Origin: Paracoccaceae bacterium
GTDB taxonomy: Bacteria; Pseudomonadota; Alphaproteobacteria; Rhodobacterales; Rhodobacteraceae
NCBI GenBank assembly: GCA_028150825.1
Contig: JAOGIM010000001.1
Location: 62,001 to 126,000, forward strand
DNA: 64,000 nucleotides
Direction of reading: 5' to 3'
Position 1 is the stretch's first letter. The number at the start of each line of letters is the position of its first letter. The position numbers and the translations under genes are program-made. The notes under the pieces were generated by a model. That model was not told the DNA's origin, made no database searches, and saw nothing but the letters and a program-made list of their open reading frames with translations. Of the stretch, positions 8,738 through 18,311 are shown piece after piece.

Positions 8738-10909
8738 ATGTTAGATATGCAAACCGCGATCACAAAACCAAATGAGCAGCTCAGGCAAACCGATGATATT
8801 GATTTGAACCGACGGGTTCAGATTAATTTTTTTGTCGCTTTTTTCTTCCTTTTTATTTCTGCGTCTTGGTTTTTGGCATTTGTTTGGCTTGGCGATCTTG
8901 TCGGTATTTTAATATGCAGCTTGTTCTCTCTTGACATAATGATCTTTATTGCCCTTTTTCTTTTTTACCGCAGCAAATTTGTGCACTTCTTCTGGCTTGT
9001 CAATTGTAATGTAGCAATCTTAACTGCATTGATCTTTGTCAACCCTGGTGGAGACGTGGATCTGTTATTTTTAGTTGTTTTGGCTTTGCCATTTCTAGTT
9101 TTTTCCCGACAAAAAGAACCCTTTTTACTTCTCTTCTCCTTCCTGATTCCGATGATTTTGGGGTGTGCCACTTTTTATTTTGACGTCACAGGCTCTTTAA
9201 AGGAGCTATTGGGTATTCCACTCACAGAATCCAAAATGAATTTAGACACGTTGAATATGTCAATTCGTGTGACTGTGGGTTTAGGTCTGGTCGCCGAACT
9301 TGGTATATTTACACACTTTGCTTCAAAAGCCCAGGAACAGCTTTATTTGGCCAGCACCACCGCAGAAGTGGCTTTAAAGGAAAAGGACGATTTTTTGGTT
9401 AATATGAGCCATGAAATTCGCACACCTATGAATGGATTGATCGGAACAATCGAAGTTCTGGATATGATGCGGCAATCACCAGATCAATCCCGTACCATTA
9501 GAATAATCCGTAATTCCGTCTTTGCATTGTTGCGGATTATTGATGACATCTTGGATGCAACAAAGATCGATGCCGGTCAGCTTGATATCGAAAGTACAAA
9601 AATTGAGCTACGCCCAGTCATTGAAGGTGCGGTTATCACTCTGCAAACAACGGCAGATCACGAGAATGTGCGCTTAGCTTTGTCTATTGATCCAGACGTC
9701 CCAACGTGGGTTTTGTCAGATTCTGGGCGTCTGCGTCAGATTGTTCTCAATCTATTGAGTAATGCAATCAAATATACCGCTGACGATCTCATTGGACGCA
9801 TAGGCTGGGTCTATATATCCGTGACCAAAGTGTCCAATTCCAGTCTGGTTATAGAAGTTCAAGATGAGGGTATTGGGATGTCTCAGGGATTTCAACAAAG
9901 GCTGTTCCAGCCCTTAGTCCAAGGAGAGACCACTTCGACACGAAGAGTTGACGGTACGGGCCTTGGCCTTCTGATCACTAAAAAGCTTGTCTATCAAATG
10001 GGTGGTATGCTCACAATTAAAAGCAAACAAGGCCAAGGCACAAAAATTGCTGTTGAATTGCCATTGCCAGAGGTCACGGGGCATCGACTAGCGCACAGTA
10101 TCCGAAACTTAGAAATCAACTATGTGAGGCAAGACGGCACAGGAGAGATATGGAACCTTGCGAAGAATCTGAAAAAGCAGGGAGTTATAGTTACACAGAA
10201 ACTGATACCGGATGGGCGCAAAAGCTTTGCTCTTGCACCACAAAGCGATGTAATCTATCTATTGCAATCAAAATCTGACGAACAGATTGCAACTTGGCAG
10301 AACCATATCAGAAAAAATGCCTTAACCCCTAAATTTATCATACTCTCCAAAAAGCGGTCCGATAAACTTGGCCAATTGAAAGAGGATACTTTTAGCATTC
10401 AACTCAACCCTGTTCTGCCTGCCGAATTAGGTAATGCACTCGTCGTCTTGAGCGGCCGTAAGAAATCTTCTTTGATGCAGCCAAGAAATCCTATCAGCCA
10501 AGGCTTGACGCCAAAGAAAAAGAAACAACGTAAGGCAAAGTTTCTTCTCCTTGTCGAACATAATGAGATCAATCAGATCGTTATCTTAAAGCAGCTTGAA
10601 GTACTCGGCTATTCCACCGGTTTGGCTAGAAATGGCAGAGATGGTCTAAAACTTTGGAAAAGTGGAAAGTATGATGCAGTTTTAAGCGACTGTAATATGC
10701 CTATTATGGATGGTTTTGAAATGACTGAAGCGGGGCGAAGATGGGAGAGAACAAATAACGTTAAGCCAATCCCCATCATTGCGATCACGGCCAATGCTTT
10801 AGCAGGGGACGCCGATAAATGCTTTGCCTCCGGTATGGATGGTTACTTGGCAAAACCTGTCGAGATTAAGGTTCTCGAAGCTAAATTAGTAGCTTTTATC
10901 GGGCTATAA
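8738..10909 (+). CDS. membrane-bound hybrid sensor histidine kinase
   Basis: This is a 723-residue hybrid kinase. Five to six hydrophobic segments span about residues 30-205. A HisKA domain follows with the phospho-acceptor in NMSHEIRTPMNG, then HATPase_c with the N box LNLLSNAIKY and G boxes DEGIGM and GTGLGL. A region at about 450-570 looks like a worn-out receiver. A C-terminal receiver keeps the phospho-Asp in LSDCNMPIMDG and the Lys in LAKPV. The receiver's acidic pair reads EH rather than ED or DD (VEHNEINQ). No HPt domain is present and no response regulator is adjacent, so the phosphorelay partners are elsewhere. The ATG at 8738 has GGAAG upstream. Confidence 0.9.
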   Translation: MLDMQTAITKPNEQLRQTDDIDLNRRVQINFFVAFFFLFISASWFLAFVWLGDLVGILICSLFSLDIMIFIALFLFYRSKFVHFFWLVNCNVAILTALIFVNPGGDVDLLFLVVLALPFLVFSRQKEPFLLLFSFLIPMILGCATFYFDVTGSLKELLGIPLTESKMNLDTLNMSIRVTVGLGLVAELGIFTHFASKAQEQLYLASTTAEVALKEKDDFLVNMSHEIRTPMNGLIGTIEVLDMMRQSPDQSRTIRIIRNSVFALLRIIDDILDATKIDAGQLDIESTKIELRPVIEGAVITLQTTADHENVRLALSIDPDVPTWVLSDSGRLRQIVLNLLSNAIKYTADDLIGRIGWVYISVTKVSNSSLVIEVQDEGIGMSQGFQQRLFQPLVQGETTSTRRVDGTGLGLLITKKLVYQMGGMLTIKSKQGQGTKIAVELPLPEVTGHRLAHSIRNLEINYVRQDGTGEIWNLAKNLKKQGVIVTQKLIPDGRKSFALAPQSDVIYLLQSKSDEQIATWQNHIRKNALTPKFIILSKKRSDKLGQLKEDTFSIQLNPVLPAELGNALVVLSGRKKSSLMQPRNPISQGLTPKKKKQRKAKFLLLVEHNEINQIVILKQLEVLGYSTGLARNGRDGLKLWKSGKYDAVLSDCNMPIMDGFEMTEAGRRWERTNNVKPIPIIAITANALAGDADKCFASGMDGYLAKPVEIKVLEAKLVAFIGL

Positions 10910-11017
10910 ATTAATAGTAGGTGTGGCGTATCCTTCGACTACCCCCTAATCATTTTGAATTTACTTGGCAATAAATCAAGCAGGTAGCGCTACCATGCTG
11001 GTCAGAGAAAGCACGAC

Positions 11018-13813
11018 TTAATGGGCCTCTGCCCAATGCGCGCCTTGCCCCGCATCAACAATAAGCGGTACATCCAATTTAAGAACTGGCTCAGCGGCCG
11101 TTTCCATAACTTCCCGCACGACTTCCACCAATGGACCTACAGCGTCCTCTGCGACTTCAAACAGCAACTCATCATGTACTTGCAGCAACATCTTGGCTGG
11201 CATTGTAGCAATCGCTTTTGGCATTCTGATCATTGCGCGACGAATAATATCGGCAGCCGCCCCTTGAATAGGAGCATTTATCGCAGCACGCTTGGCAAAC
11301 CCAGCTGTCGGACCTTTTGAATTGATCTCAGGAGTGTGAATTACCCGACCAAAGAGTGTTTCAACCCGCGCATTTTCCTTCGCAAACTTTACAGTTTCGT
11401 CCATATACTCACGAATCCCAGGGAACCTTTGAAAATATCGATCAATAAAACCCTGCGCTTCTTTACGAGAAATGCGGAGATTGCGGGCAAGACCAAATCC
11501 GGATATTCCATATATTACCCCAAAGTTAATTGCTTTTGCCTGTCTCCGAATTTCCGGTGTCATCAAATCAAGTGAGACATCAAACATTTCTGAGGCTGTC
11601 ATCGCGTGAATATCCAAACCATCTCGAAACGCTTTTTTGAGACTATCAATACCTGCGACATGGGCCAGAATGCGCAATTCAATCTGACTGTAATCTAAAC
11701 TGACCAGAACTTTACCAGGTTCTGCAATAAAGGCTTCGCGAATGCGGCGACCATCTTCACTTCGCACGGGAATGTTTTGTAAATTTGGATCTGTCGAGGC
11801 CAGGCGGCCAGTATTGGCACCCGCAATTGAATAAGACGTATGAACCCGTCCTGTTTCAGGGTTAATATGATCTTGTAATGCATCCGTATAAGTCGATTTC
11901 AATTTGCTAAGTTGACGCCAATCCAAAACTCGCCTGGGAAGCTCATGGATAGTTGCCAGATCTTCAAGAACATCGGCACCAGTTGCATAAGCACCTGTTT
12001 TCCCCTTTTTGCCACCCTCATAGCCGAGTTTATCAAACATCACTTCGCCCAGTTGTTTAGGACTCCCGATATTAAAGCTTTCGCCTGCCAATTCGTGAAT
12101 ATCAGTCTCAAGACCAGCCATTTTTTGGGCAAACGTGTTTGACATACGCGACAGCGTATCTCGGTCAACTTTAATGCCCGTCATTTCCATCTCTGCCAGA
12201 ACCGGCACTAAAGGACGCTCTAGGCCTTCGTAGACCCGCGTCACCCTAGCCTTATGCAGACGCGGTTTGAGCAGTTGCCAAAGCCGAAGGGTCACATCGG
12301 CATCCTCAGCCGCATAGGGTGTTGCTTCCTCGATGTTCACGCGATCAAATGTGATCGCAGACTTACCAGATCCAAGTAACGGTTTGATAGGGATAGGCAC
12401 GTGATTGAGATAGCGCTCCGACAGGGCATCCATCCCATGACCGTGAAGTCCCGCATGCAGCGCATAAGAGATCAGCATTGTATCATCAATTGGAGCCATA
12501 CGGATCCCGGTGCGAGCCAAAATTTTTGCATCATATTTCATATTCTGGCCAATTTTTAGAATCGAAGGGTTTTCCAGTATTGGCTTGAGAGCACCAAGGA
12601 CTTCCACCACAGGCAATTGACTGTCTGCCAAGGTATCAGACCCAAATAAATCATCTGAAATACCCGCTTTATGGGTCAGCGGAATATAACAGGCCTCTCC
12701 AGGCTCCACACATAAAGAGATACCAACCAACTCAGCCCTCATTTCGTTAAGTGATGTCGTTTCAGTATCGACCGACACATAACCCCGAGCCATTATCTTT
12801 TCAATCCATGCGTGAACTTCTGACATCGTGCGTAGTGCTGAGTATCCGGCTTGACCAAAGGCAAACATTTCGGGCATTTGCATATCCCTAGAACTGACAG
12901 CGACCTCCTCAATTACAGGCTCTGGTGCGCCAAGCCGATCAGCGATGCGTTTAGTCAGCGTACGAAACTCCATATCAGACAGAAAACCCAACAGGATTTC
13001 CGGGTCTGGATTCTGTACTTCAAGATCATCCAATGTAAATCCTAAAGGCGTGGCACAATCCAGCTCAACTAATTGTTTGGATAGCATTATTTGCTCTACA
13101 TTATTGATCAAGCTCTCGCGTCGTTTTGGTTGTTTGATTTCCCCTGCCCGCTCAAGCAACACTTCCAAATCGCCATATTCATTGATAAGCAAGGCCGCCG
13201 TTTTCACGCCGATGCCAGGGGCTCCAGGGATATTGTCAACGCTATCGCCAGCCAAGGCCTGAACATCGACAACTCTTTCGGGATAGACACCAAACTTTTC
13301 AAAAACGCCATCGCGGTCGATCCCACGGTTTTTCATTGCATCAAACATGACAACGCCATCCCCAACCAATTGCATAAGGTCTTTGTCTGAACTGATGATA
13401 GTGACTCGCCCTCCGGCTTCACGAGCCTGTACCGACAGAGTGGCGATAATATCGTCAGCTTCATAGCCTTCGATTTCTTGGCATGCTATATTGAAAGCGC
13501 GAGTTGCCTCGCGGGTTAGCGGCATCTGGGGGCGCAAATCTTCCGGCATTTCATCGCGATTAGCTTTATAAAGATCATAAAGATCATTGCGAAACGTATG
13601 ACTGCCCTTGTCAAAAATAACAGCAACGTGCGTGGGGGCATCAGGTACCGTGTTACCTTCGACATAACTTTGCAACATATTGCAAAATCCGCTGACCGCC
13701 CCAATAGGTAATCCGTCAGATTTTCGCGTTAGTGGTGGCAAAGCATGATACGCACGGAAAATAAAAGCTGATCCATCAATCAAATGCAAATGGTGACCCT
13801 TGCCAAAACTCAT
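11018..13813 (-). CDS. polA: DNA polymerase I
   Basis: Pol I fills gaps, removes primers and processes Okazaki fragments. The 931-residue protein has all three parts: an N-terminal 5'-3' exonuclease (residues 1 to about 290), a 3'-5' proofreading domain that looks active (VSVDTETTS, QNMKYDAKIL, AAEDADVTL), and the polymerase domain with motif A LDYSQIELRILAH, motif B RRQAKAINFGVIYG and motif C QVHDELLFEV. GGAAGG precedes the ATG. Neighbours on both sides are transcribed in the opposite direction, so it is probably monocistronic. Confidence 0.97.
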   Translation of the reverse strand: MSFGKGHHLHLIDGSAFIFRAYHALPPLTRKSDGLPIGAVSGFCNMLQSYVEGNTVPDAPTHVAVIFDKGSHTFRNDLYDLYKANRDEMPEDLRPQMPLTREATRAFNIACQEIEGYEADDIIATLSVQAREAGGRVTIISSDKDLMQLVGDGVVMFDAMKNRGIDRDGVFEKFGVYPERVVDVQALAGDSVDNIPGAPGIGVKTAALLINEYGDLEVLLERAGEIKQPKRRESLINNVEQIMLSKQLVELDCATPLGFTLDDLEVQNPDPEILLGFLSDMEFRTLTKRIADRLGAPEPVIEEVAVSSRDMQMPEMFAFGQAGYSALRTMSEVHAWIEKIMARGYVSVDTETTSLNEMRAELVGISLCVEPGEACYIPLTHKAGISDDLFGSDTLADSQLPVVEVLGALKPILENPSILKIGQNMKYDAKILARTGIRMAPIDDTMLISYALHAGLHGHGMDALSERYLNHVPIPIKPLLGSGKSAITFDRVNIEEATPYAAEDADVTLRLWQLLKPRLHKARVTRVYEGLERPLVPVLAEMEMTGIKVDRDTLSRMSNTFAQKMAGLETDIHELAGESFNIGSPKQLGEVMFDKLGYEGGKKGKTGAYATGADVLEDLATIHELPRRVLDWRQLSKLKSTYTDALQDHINPETGRVHTSYSIAGANTGRLASTDPNLQNIPVRSEDGRRIREAFIAEPGKVLVSLDYSQIELRILAHVAGIDSLKKAFRDGLDIHAMTASEMFDVSLDLMTPEIRRQAKAINFGVIYGISGFGLARNLRISRKEAQGFIDRYFQRFPGIREYMDETVKFAKENARVETLFGRVIHTPEINSKGPTAGFAKRAAINAPIQGAAADIIRRAMIRMPKAIATMPAKMLLQVHDELLFEVAEDAVGPLVEVVREVMETAAEPVLKLDVPLIVDAGQGAHWAEAH

Positions 13814-14522
13814 GCTAGAAATCCTTCCATAGTGTTATGATTTTATACACTGGCCTACATGAGTCAGCGCTTCTTGACCATTGCCTTTATGCTGGCAAAT
13901 ATGACACAAGAAACTGCAGAAAAATCCATGTGCACCGCGGGCAGCACGCAATATATTCCCTTGTTTGCCTGTGTTAAAGCGATAGGCTTATATTTTTGCG
14001 TTGAAGCGCAAGGACATGAATATGGCACGATCACGCTTAATCAGCCCTAGGGCCATAGGTTGTTGGATTTTGGGAAAGAAAATACTTTGACTTTGACATT
14101 ATAGCATTTAATGCGGCTATTTTCGTATTGAAAGGCTATTTTTAATTAGTTTGAAAAAGACACTGGAACGGCCGTTGGAAATGGAACGTTAAATGATGGT
14201 GCAAAGGTCAAATTTTGGAATGGTAACGACCCTTAAGGATAATTCAAAAATTTGGGTAAGAAGAACGCCATCCCATGCAATGCCCGCCGACTAATATATT
14301 TCTTATATGATAGCCTTTTTTGCGATTATGCCCACTTGTGAAAGGCTTATGAGCTTGTCTCGATAGTAACTGCACATATAATTTTGGAGTAATATTTTCC
14401 CAGAATGAGGCAAACAGATGCCCCCTTCAATACTAAAAAGCCGTCTCTAAGGTCAAAGATTTCCTAAAATTGACTTTCATTTTCAGATTTTTGACCGTTA
14501 CAATTAAATTGAAGGTCATAAG
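13814..14522. other. 709-bp intergenic stretch, possible decayed coding DNA
   Basis: No ORF here is convincing. The 63-codon ORF at 13859 has no recognisable product or good ribosome-binding site. Around 14150-14235 a short plus-strand frame reads like a protein tail (GTAVGNGTLNDGAKVKFWN, then a stop) but is closed by a stop just upstream, so it may be a relic. Promoters for polA and the zinc-ribbon gene must lie here, but I cannot place them. Confidence 0.4.
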
Positions 14523-14801
14523 ATGCTGAAAAGGAGTGCTCTCGTGGAAGTTTTTTGCCCGAGTTGCCATATAGGATATCGTATCCCTACTAACAAAATA
14601 CCGAGAAGACATCGTGTATTAATGTGCCGCAGCTGTAACTATGCATGGCGGCAACCATTTCAAACGCCACCAAGTAAAAATTTACCACAAGCGACAAATG
14701 TCTCACCATTTAAAAATACTGCCAAACGCCCGTCATATTCAAATACCGTATTAAAAATTCTACGCGAGGAAGCCGCTTTTGAAGCAAAACTAAGAGACTG
14801 A
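14523..14801 (+). CDS. short MJ0042-type zinc-ribbon protein
   Basis: The 92-residue product begins with a zinc ribbon: CPSC, then about 20 residues, then CRSC, with GYRIP and YAWRQ in the positions usual for the MJ0042/zinc_ribbon_5 family. The C-terminus ILREEAAFEAKLRD resembles the end of the longer zinc-ribbon proteins of Rhodobacterales, as I recall them, which also contain a membrane-proximal middle part. This copy looks like a shortened version in which a brief linker joins the two ends. The ribosome-binding site is weak (AAGGTCATAAG before ATG). Function unknown; metal binding is inferred from the four cysteines. Confidence 0.7.
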   Translation: MLKRSALVEVFCPSCHIGYRIPTNKIPRRHRVLMCRSCNYAWRQPFQTPPSKNLPQATNVSPFKNTAKRPSYSNTVLKILREEAAFEAKLRD

Positions 14802-15364
14802 TTTAGAAAACTTTACAATCGTGCTTATACTCCGAACCAAGTTGACACGATCTACGAGCACTCCATTTAACCGTTTTCTAGGTAACCATTTGCTGGAGCT
14901 GCTAGCTTGATATGTACCGTCGGGTGGTAATTCATAATTTGCAAAGACGCATTGTCCGACCCAATTTTCAAAGCTCCTGATAACTATTTTGGGGCAAATA
15001 ACTTTTGCATTTTCGGCTCATCGCCAACAACTAAGAAACCTAGCTAACTGTGACAAATATTTTCAAGCCAACTTCGTTACTGAGAGACATGCGATGCATA
15101 CCAAATTTCAGCTTGGAAGGTTTAACTTTGTTAGCATGAGATCAAGCTCACCTCATAAAATTCTATTAAATTTGTATTTTGTACCAATTGCTATAAAACT
15201 AGACATTAGTCAACTCATTACTCCTATGGGGCCGTAAAATATCCCAACTGGTTAGTTCCCTTTACTCATAAATAAGGTAAAATCAACTTATGGAGACATA
15301 GCATCTTGTCATAAGAACGAGAGCTACGAGGCTATAGACGGTAGGTTTTATAAAGAGGTCCACA
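14802..15364. other. 563-bp AT-rich intergenic stretch
   Basis: I see no supportable gene. The 82-codon ORF at 14989 lacks a recognisable domain and typical codon use. It presumably contains the promoter for the sigma-54 activator at 15365. Confidence 0.5.
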
Positions 15365-16417
15365 ATGTCTTTTGTGAATAATTTGTCACGACTAATAGTC
15401 GGTTCATCTGACCATATGGTTGCGCTTCGCAAGTCTGTAGTTGATGTTGCTGAGCACAATATTCCAGTATTGATACTGGGCCCAAGTGGGTCTGGGAAGG
15501 AACTTGTCGCACAATCTTTAGCTGATATGTCGGGTCGTTCTGGCAGATTGATATCTGTGAATTGCGCCTCCATCCCACACAGCCTTCTTGAAGCTGAGTT
15601 GTTTGGATACGAGAAAGGCGCCTTCACAGGCGCAAGCAAAACCCATAAGGGCAAGTTTGAACAGGCGCATAATGGGACGCTTTTCCTGGATGAGATAGGC
15701 GATATGCCCCAAGATCTCCAGTCAAAGTTATTGCGTGCTCTAGAGACTAAAACATTCACACCAGTTGGCTCATCCAGAGAAGTTGCGGTAGATTTCCGTC
15801 TAGTCTGTGCCACACACAAAAACCTCTATAAGTTAGTAGTGATGAAAACTTTCCGCTCGGATTTATTTTTTCGAATAAGTGCGTTTCCGATTCGTATCCC
15901 CGCTTTGCGCGACCGCTCGGAAGATATTGAAAAGCTGGTATACCATTTGGCACAACAGTTGTCTGTCGGACTTGGTAGTGGCACCTCTTTCGAAGTTGAA
16001 AAGGACGCTCTGTGGCTCTTGAAAACATTTCCATGGCCGGGGAACATCCGGCAACTTAGAAATGTAGTCGAATGTTTGATAATTCGAAGTGGAGGCAAGA
16101 TGATTTCTGCACAACAGGTGCAAAAAGCTCTGCGGGAGCAAAGTCGTCAGAGGCTTCATAAAGAGGCCTCAAGCGAGGCAGTAGGTGGCTTGTCCCTGAG
16201 TAAAATCCAATCTTCACCCGTCGAATCTATGACGGATTATAGATCTTTCTTTGTGTCCAACGGCAAACTGATCATAGCAGAACACTTGAAGTCTGTTGAG
16301 AAGGAAGTAGTGCATGCTGCGATTGTGGCTGCAGGGGATGACTATAGTCTAGCGGCACAGATGCTTCATCTTTCAGTGCCTGAACTGTTCGAGAAAAAAC
16401 AGCTTCACGGACTTTAA
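15365..16417 (+). CDS. sigma-54-dependent activator without receiver domain
   Basis: The 350-residue protein is essentially a AAA+ bacterial enhancer-binding domain. It shows Walker A GPSGSGKE, the sigma-54-contacting loop GAFTGA, Walker B GTLFLDEIGD, a sensor I region and the R-finger block FRSDLFFRISAFPIRIPALRDR, then PWPGNIRQLRN. Only about 14 residues precede the AAA+ domain, so there is no REC, GAF or PAS sensor. The last 50 residues look like a degenerate Fis-type helix-turn-helix (AAQMLHLSVPELFEKK). Control may come from an interacting protein, as in FlbD- or PspF-like cases, but no partner is adjacent. The target promoter is unknown. Confidence 0.88.
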   Translation: MSFVNNLSRLIVGSSDHMVALRKSVVDVAEHNIPVLILGPSGSGKELVAQSLADMSGRSGRLISVNCASIPHSLLEAELFGYEKGAFTGASKTHKGKFEQAHNGTLFLDEIGDMPQDLQSKLLRALETKTFTPVGSSREVAVDFRLVCATHKNLYKLVVMKTFRSDLFFRISAFPIRIPALRDRSEDIEKLVYHLAQQLSVGLGSGTSFEVEKDALWLLKTFPWPGNIRQLRNVVECLIIRSGGKMISAQQVQKALREQSRQRLHKEASSEAVGGLSLSKIQSSPVESMTDYRSFFVSNGKLIIAEHLKSVEKEVVHAAIVAAGDDYSLAAQMLHLSVPELFEKKQLHGL

Positions 16418-16451
16418 TCCGTTTCGAAACCAGAATGACAATGACCTGTGC

Positions 16452-17771
16452 CTAATACGCAAGTCGCAGCATAAACAACGTTAAGCCCGGGAATGAAAAT
16501 AACAGAACAACACGAATAAAATCGCTAAACAAAAACGGTAAAACTCCTTTAAAGGTTTCCGATATTTTGACATTACCTGCAATTTTATTGATGATAAACA
16601 CATTCAAGCCTACTGGCGGAGTGATCAATCCGACCTCGACCACAATGAGGGTCAATATACCGAACCAAATTGCCGTTTCTTCTGCACTCATGCCGAAATC
16701 AAGCGTCATGATAACTGGAAAAAATACTGGAATGGTCAATAAGATCATCGCCATACTGTCCATCAGGCAACCTAAGAACACATAAAGCAACAAAATAGCA
16801 GCAACTACTGCATATGGAGAGAAATTTCCTTCAAGCACAAATTTCACCAGATGATTAGGAAGTTGTGTCAGAGCGATGAACGAGTTAAAAAACTCAGCCC
16901 CCAATAAAACTAGAAATATCATCCCTGACGTGATCGCAGTACTCTGGATCACATCTAGAAAACCCATCCAACCAAAGTCTTTTTGCAGTAGAGCAATAAT
17001 ACCAGTCCCCGCCGCACCAACAGCGGCCCCTTCGGTTGGCGTAAACCATCCCAAATAAATACCGCCCAACATAAAGGTGAATATGAAAATGACATGCCAT
17101 ATATCACGAAATTTGGTTAACTTGCCCCGCCAAGGGATACGAGCTTGGGCCCCATCAGAACTAGGAAAAATTCGCACATAGATCGCTATTGCTAAAATAT
17201 ATCCCAAAGCTGCAAGAATCCCAGGGAAAAAGGCTGCCAGAAACATTTTGGCAATATTTTGTTCAGTTAGGATCGAATAAATGATCAATACGACGGATGG
17301 GGGGATCAATATTCCCAAAGTTCCACCTGCTGCAAGGGCCCCAGTGCTCAGAGATCCAGAATATCCAAGCCTGAGCAGCTCCGGCAAAGCCACTTTGCCC
17401 ATTGTGGCAGCAGTCGCAAGAGATGACCCGCAGATTGCACCAAACCCGCCACACGCACCAACGGCAGCCATTGCCACTCCGCCACGCAAATGACCCAGAC
17501 AGGCATTGGCAAATTGAAAAAGGGATTTGCTCATTCCAGAGCGGGAAGCAAAATTCCCCATCAATAGAAACAACGGTATGACGGATAAAGAATAGTTTGA
17601 GAATAAATGCCAAGCGCTTGTCTTAGCAACAGAGAAGATTGGCAACCACCCGGCAATCAGAGATGTGCCACCCGCTCCGACAAGAAGCATGGCAAGCCCA
17701 ATTGGCAGACGCAGCGCCAAAAGCGCAAATAGTACTGGAAAACCAATAATACCGAGGGTTTCCCGATCCAT
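16452..17771 (-). CDS. dctM: TRAP transporter large permease (DctM type)
   Basis: This is the large membrane subunit of a tripartite ATP-independent periplasmic transporter, carrying substrate with sodium across the inner membrane. It has 439 residues with about 12 hydrophobic segments. Family blocks include GACGGFGAICGSS, GGTLGILIPPSVVLIIY and TPTEGAAVGA. It is third in a dctP-dctQ-dctM operon, 3 bp after dctQ. The sequence looks intact, although the catabolic genes upstream are partly dead. The substrate is unknown; from context it could be an aromatic or other carboxylate. Confidence 0.93.
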   Translation of the reverse strand: MDRETLGIIGFPVLFALLALRLPIGLAMLLVGAGGTSLIAGWLPIFSVAKTSAWHLFSNYSLSVIPLFLLMGNFASRSGMSKSLFQFANACLGHLRGGVAMAAVGACGGFGAICGSSLATAATMGKVALPELLRLGYSGSLSTGALAAGGTLGILIPPSVVLIIYSILTEQNIAKMFLAAFFPGILAALGYILAIAIYVRIFPSSDGAQARIPWRGKLTKFRDIWHVIFIFTFMLGGIYLGWFTPTEGAAVGAAGTGIIALLQKDFGWMGFLDVIQSTAITSGMIFLVLLGAEFFNSFIALTQLPNHLVKFVLEGNFSPYAVVAAILLLYVFLGCLMDSMAMILLTIPVFFPVIMTLDFGMSAEETAIWFGILTLIVVEVGLITPPVGLNVFIINKIAGNVKISETFKGVLPFLFSDFIRVVLLFSFPGLTLFMLRLAY

Positions 17772-17774
17772 TCC

Positions 17775-18311
17775 TCAGACCCTAAATAAAAATTTACGCG
17801 CATCGCACCCGGCAACGTAAAAGCAGCACACTGATAAAACGAAAAACGAAAATACGATTGGTAAAAACGGGATCCAGACTGGGATTTGTAAGAGCATGGT
17901 TTCTTCGTTGTAATACATCATATCCTTTGCACCAAAGTACATGCGCGATGCAAAAAATCCAGCCACAATGCCAAAAACCAAAGAACCAAATGTGTCAAGT
18001 AAGCCTATCATCCAAGATGGCAAACCCGAGGTCACAAAATCCACGATCACGTTCCCTTTGCGCATAAAACAAAGTGGCAAAAATGCAGCCACCGATACGG
18101 CACATCCCATTTCAACAAGTTCAAAATCACCAACCAATGGGCTGGAAAACAAAAAACGCCCAAAAATTGAAAGAGAATTTACGCTTACAATGGCGACTAG
18201 AATAAGACCACCAAATACCGCTAGACACACAGCAATCCGATCCAAGAAACGCCCAAAAAAATCATCCGGGCGCTCCCACTTTTCATGAGAATTATTCTCT
18301 TCAGTTTTCAT
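17775..18311 (-). CDS. dctQ: TRAP transporter small permease (DctQ type)
   Basis: This is the small four-helix subunit of the TRAP transporter. It has 178 residues with hydrophobic segments at about 30-52, 67-85, 105-128 and 145-170, the usual four. The N-terminal 20 residues are charged and probably cytoplasmic. Its start overlaps the end of dctP by 11 bp, and it ends 3 bp before dctM, so all three subunits are translationally linked. It pairs with the adjacent DctM to form the membrane complex. Confidence 0.9.
   Translation of the reverse strand: MKTEENNSHEKWERPDDFFGRFLDRIAVCLAVFGGLILVAIVSVNSLSIFGRFLFSSPLVGDFELVEMGCAVSVAAFLPLCFMRKGNVIVDFVTSGLPSWMIGLLDTFGSLVFGIVAGFFASRMYFGAKDMMYYNEETMLLQIPVWIPFLPIVFSFFVLSVCCFYVAGCDARKFLFRV

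Noticed and set aside
13859-14050. 63-codon plus-strand ORF downstream of the polA start
   Set aside because: No ribosome-binding site, no known domain, and unusual cysteine-rich composition.
15283-15819. 178-codon minus-strand ORF over the sigma-54 activator
   Set aside because: It is antisense to the conserved AAA+ motifs and has no recognisable domain.
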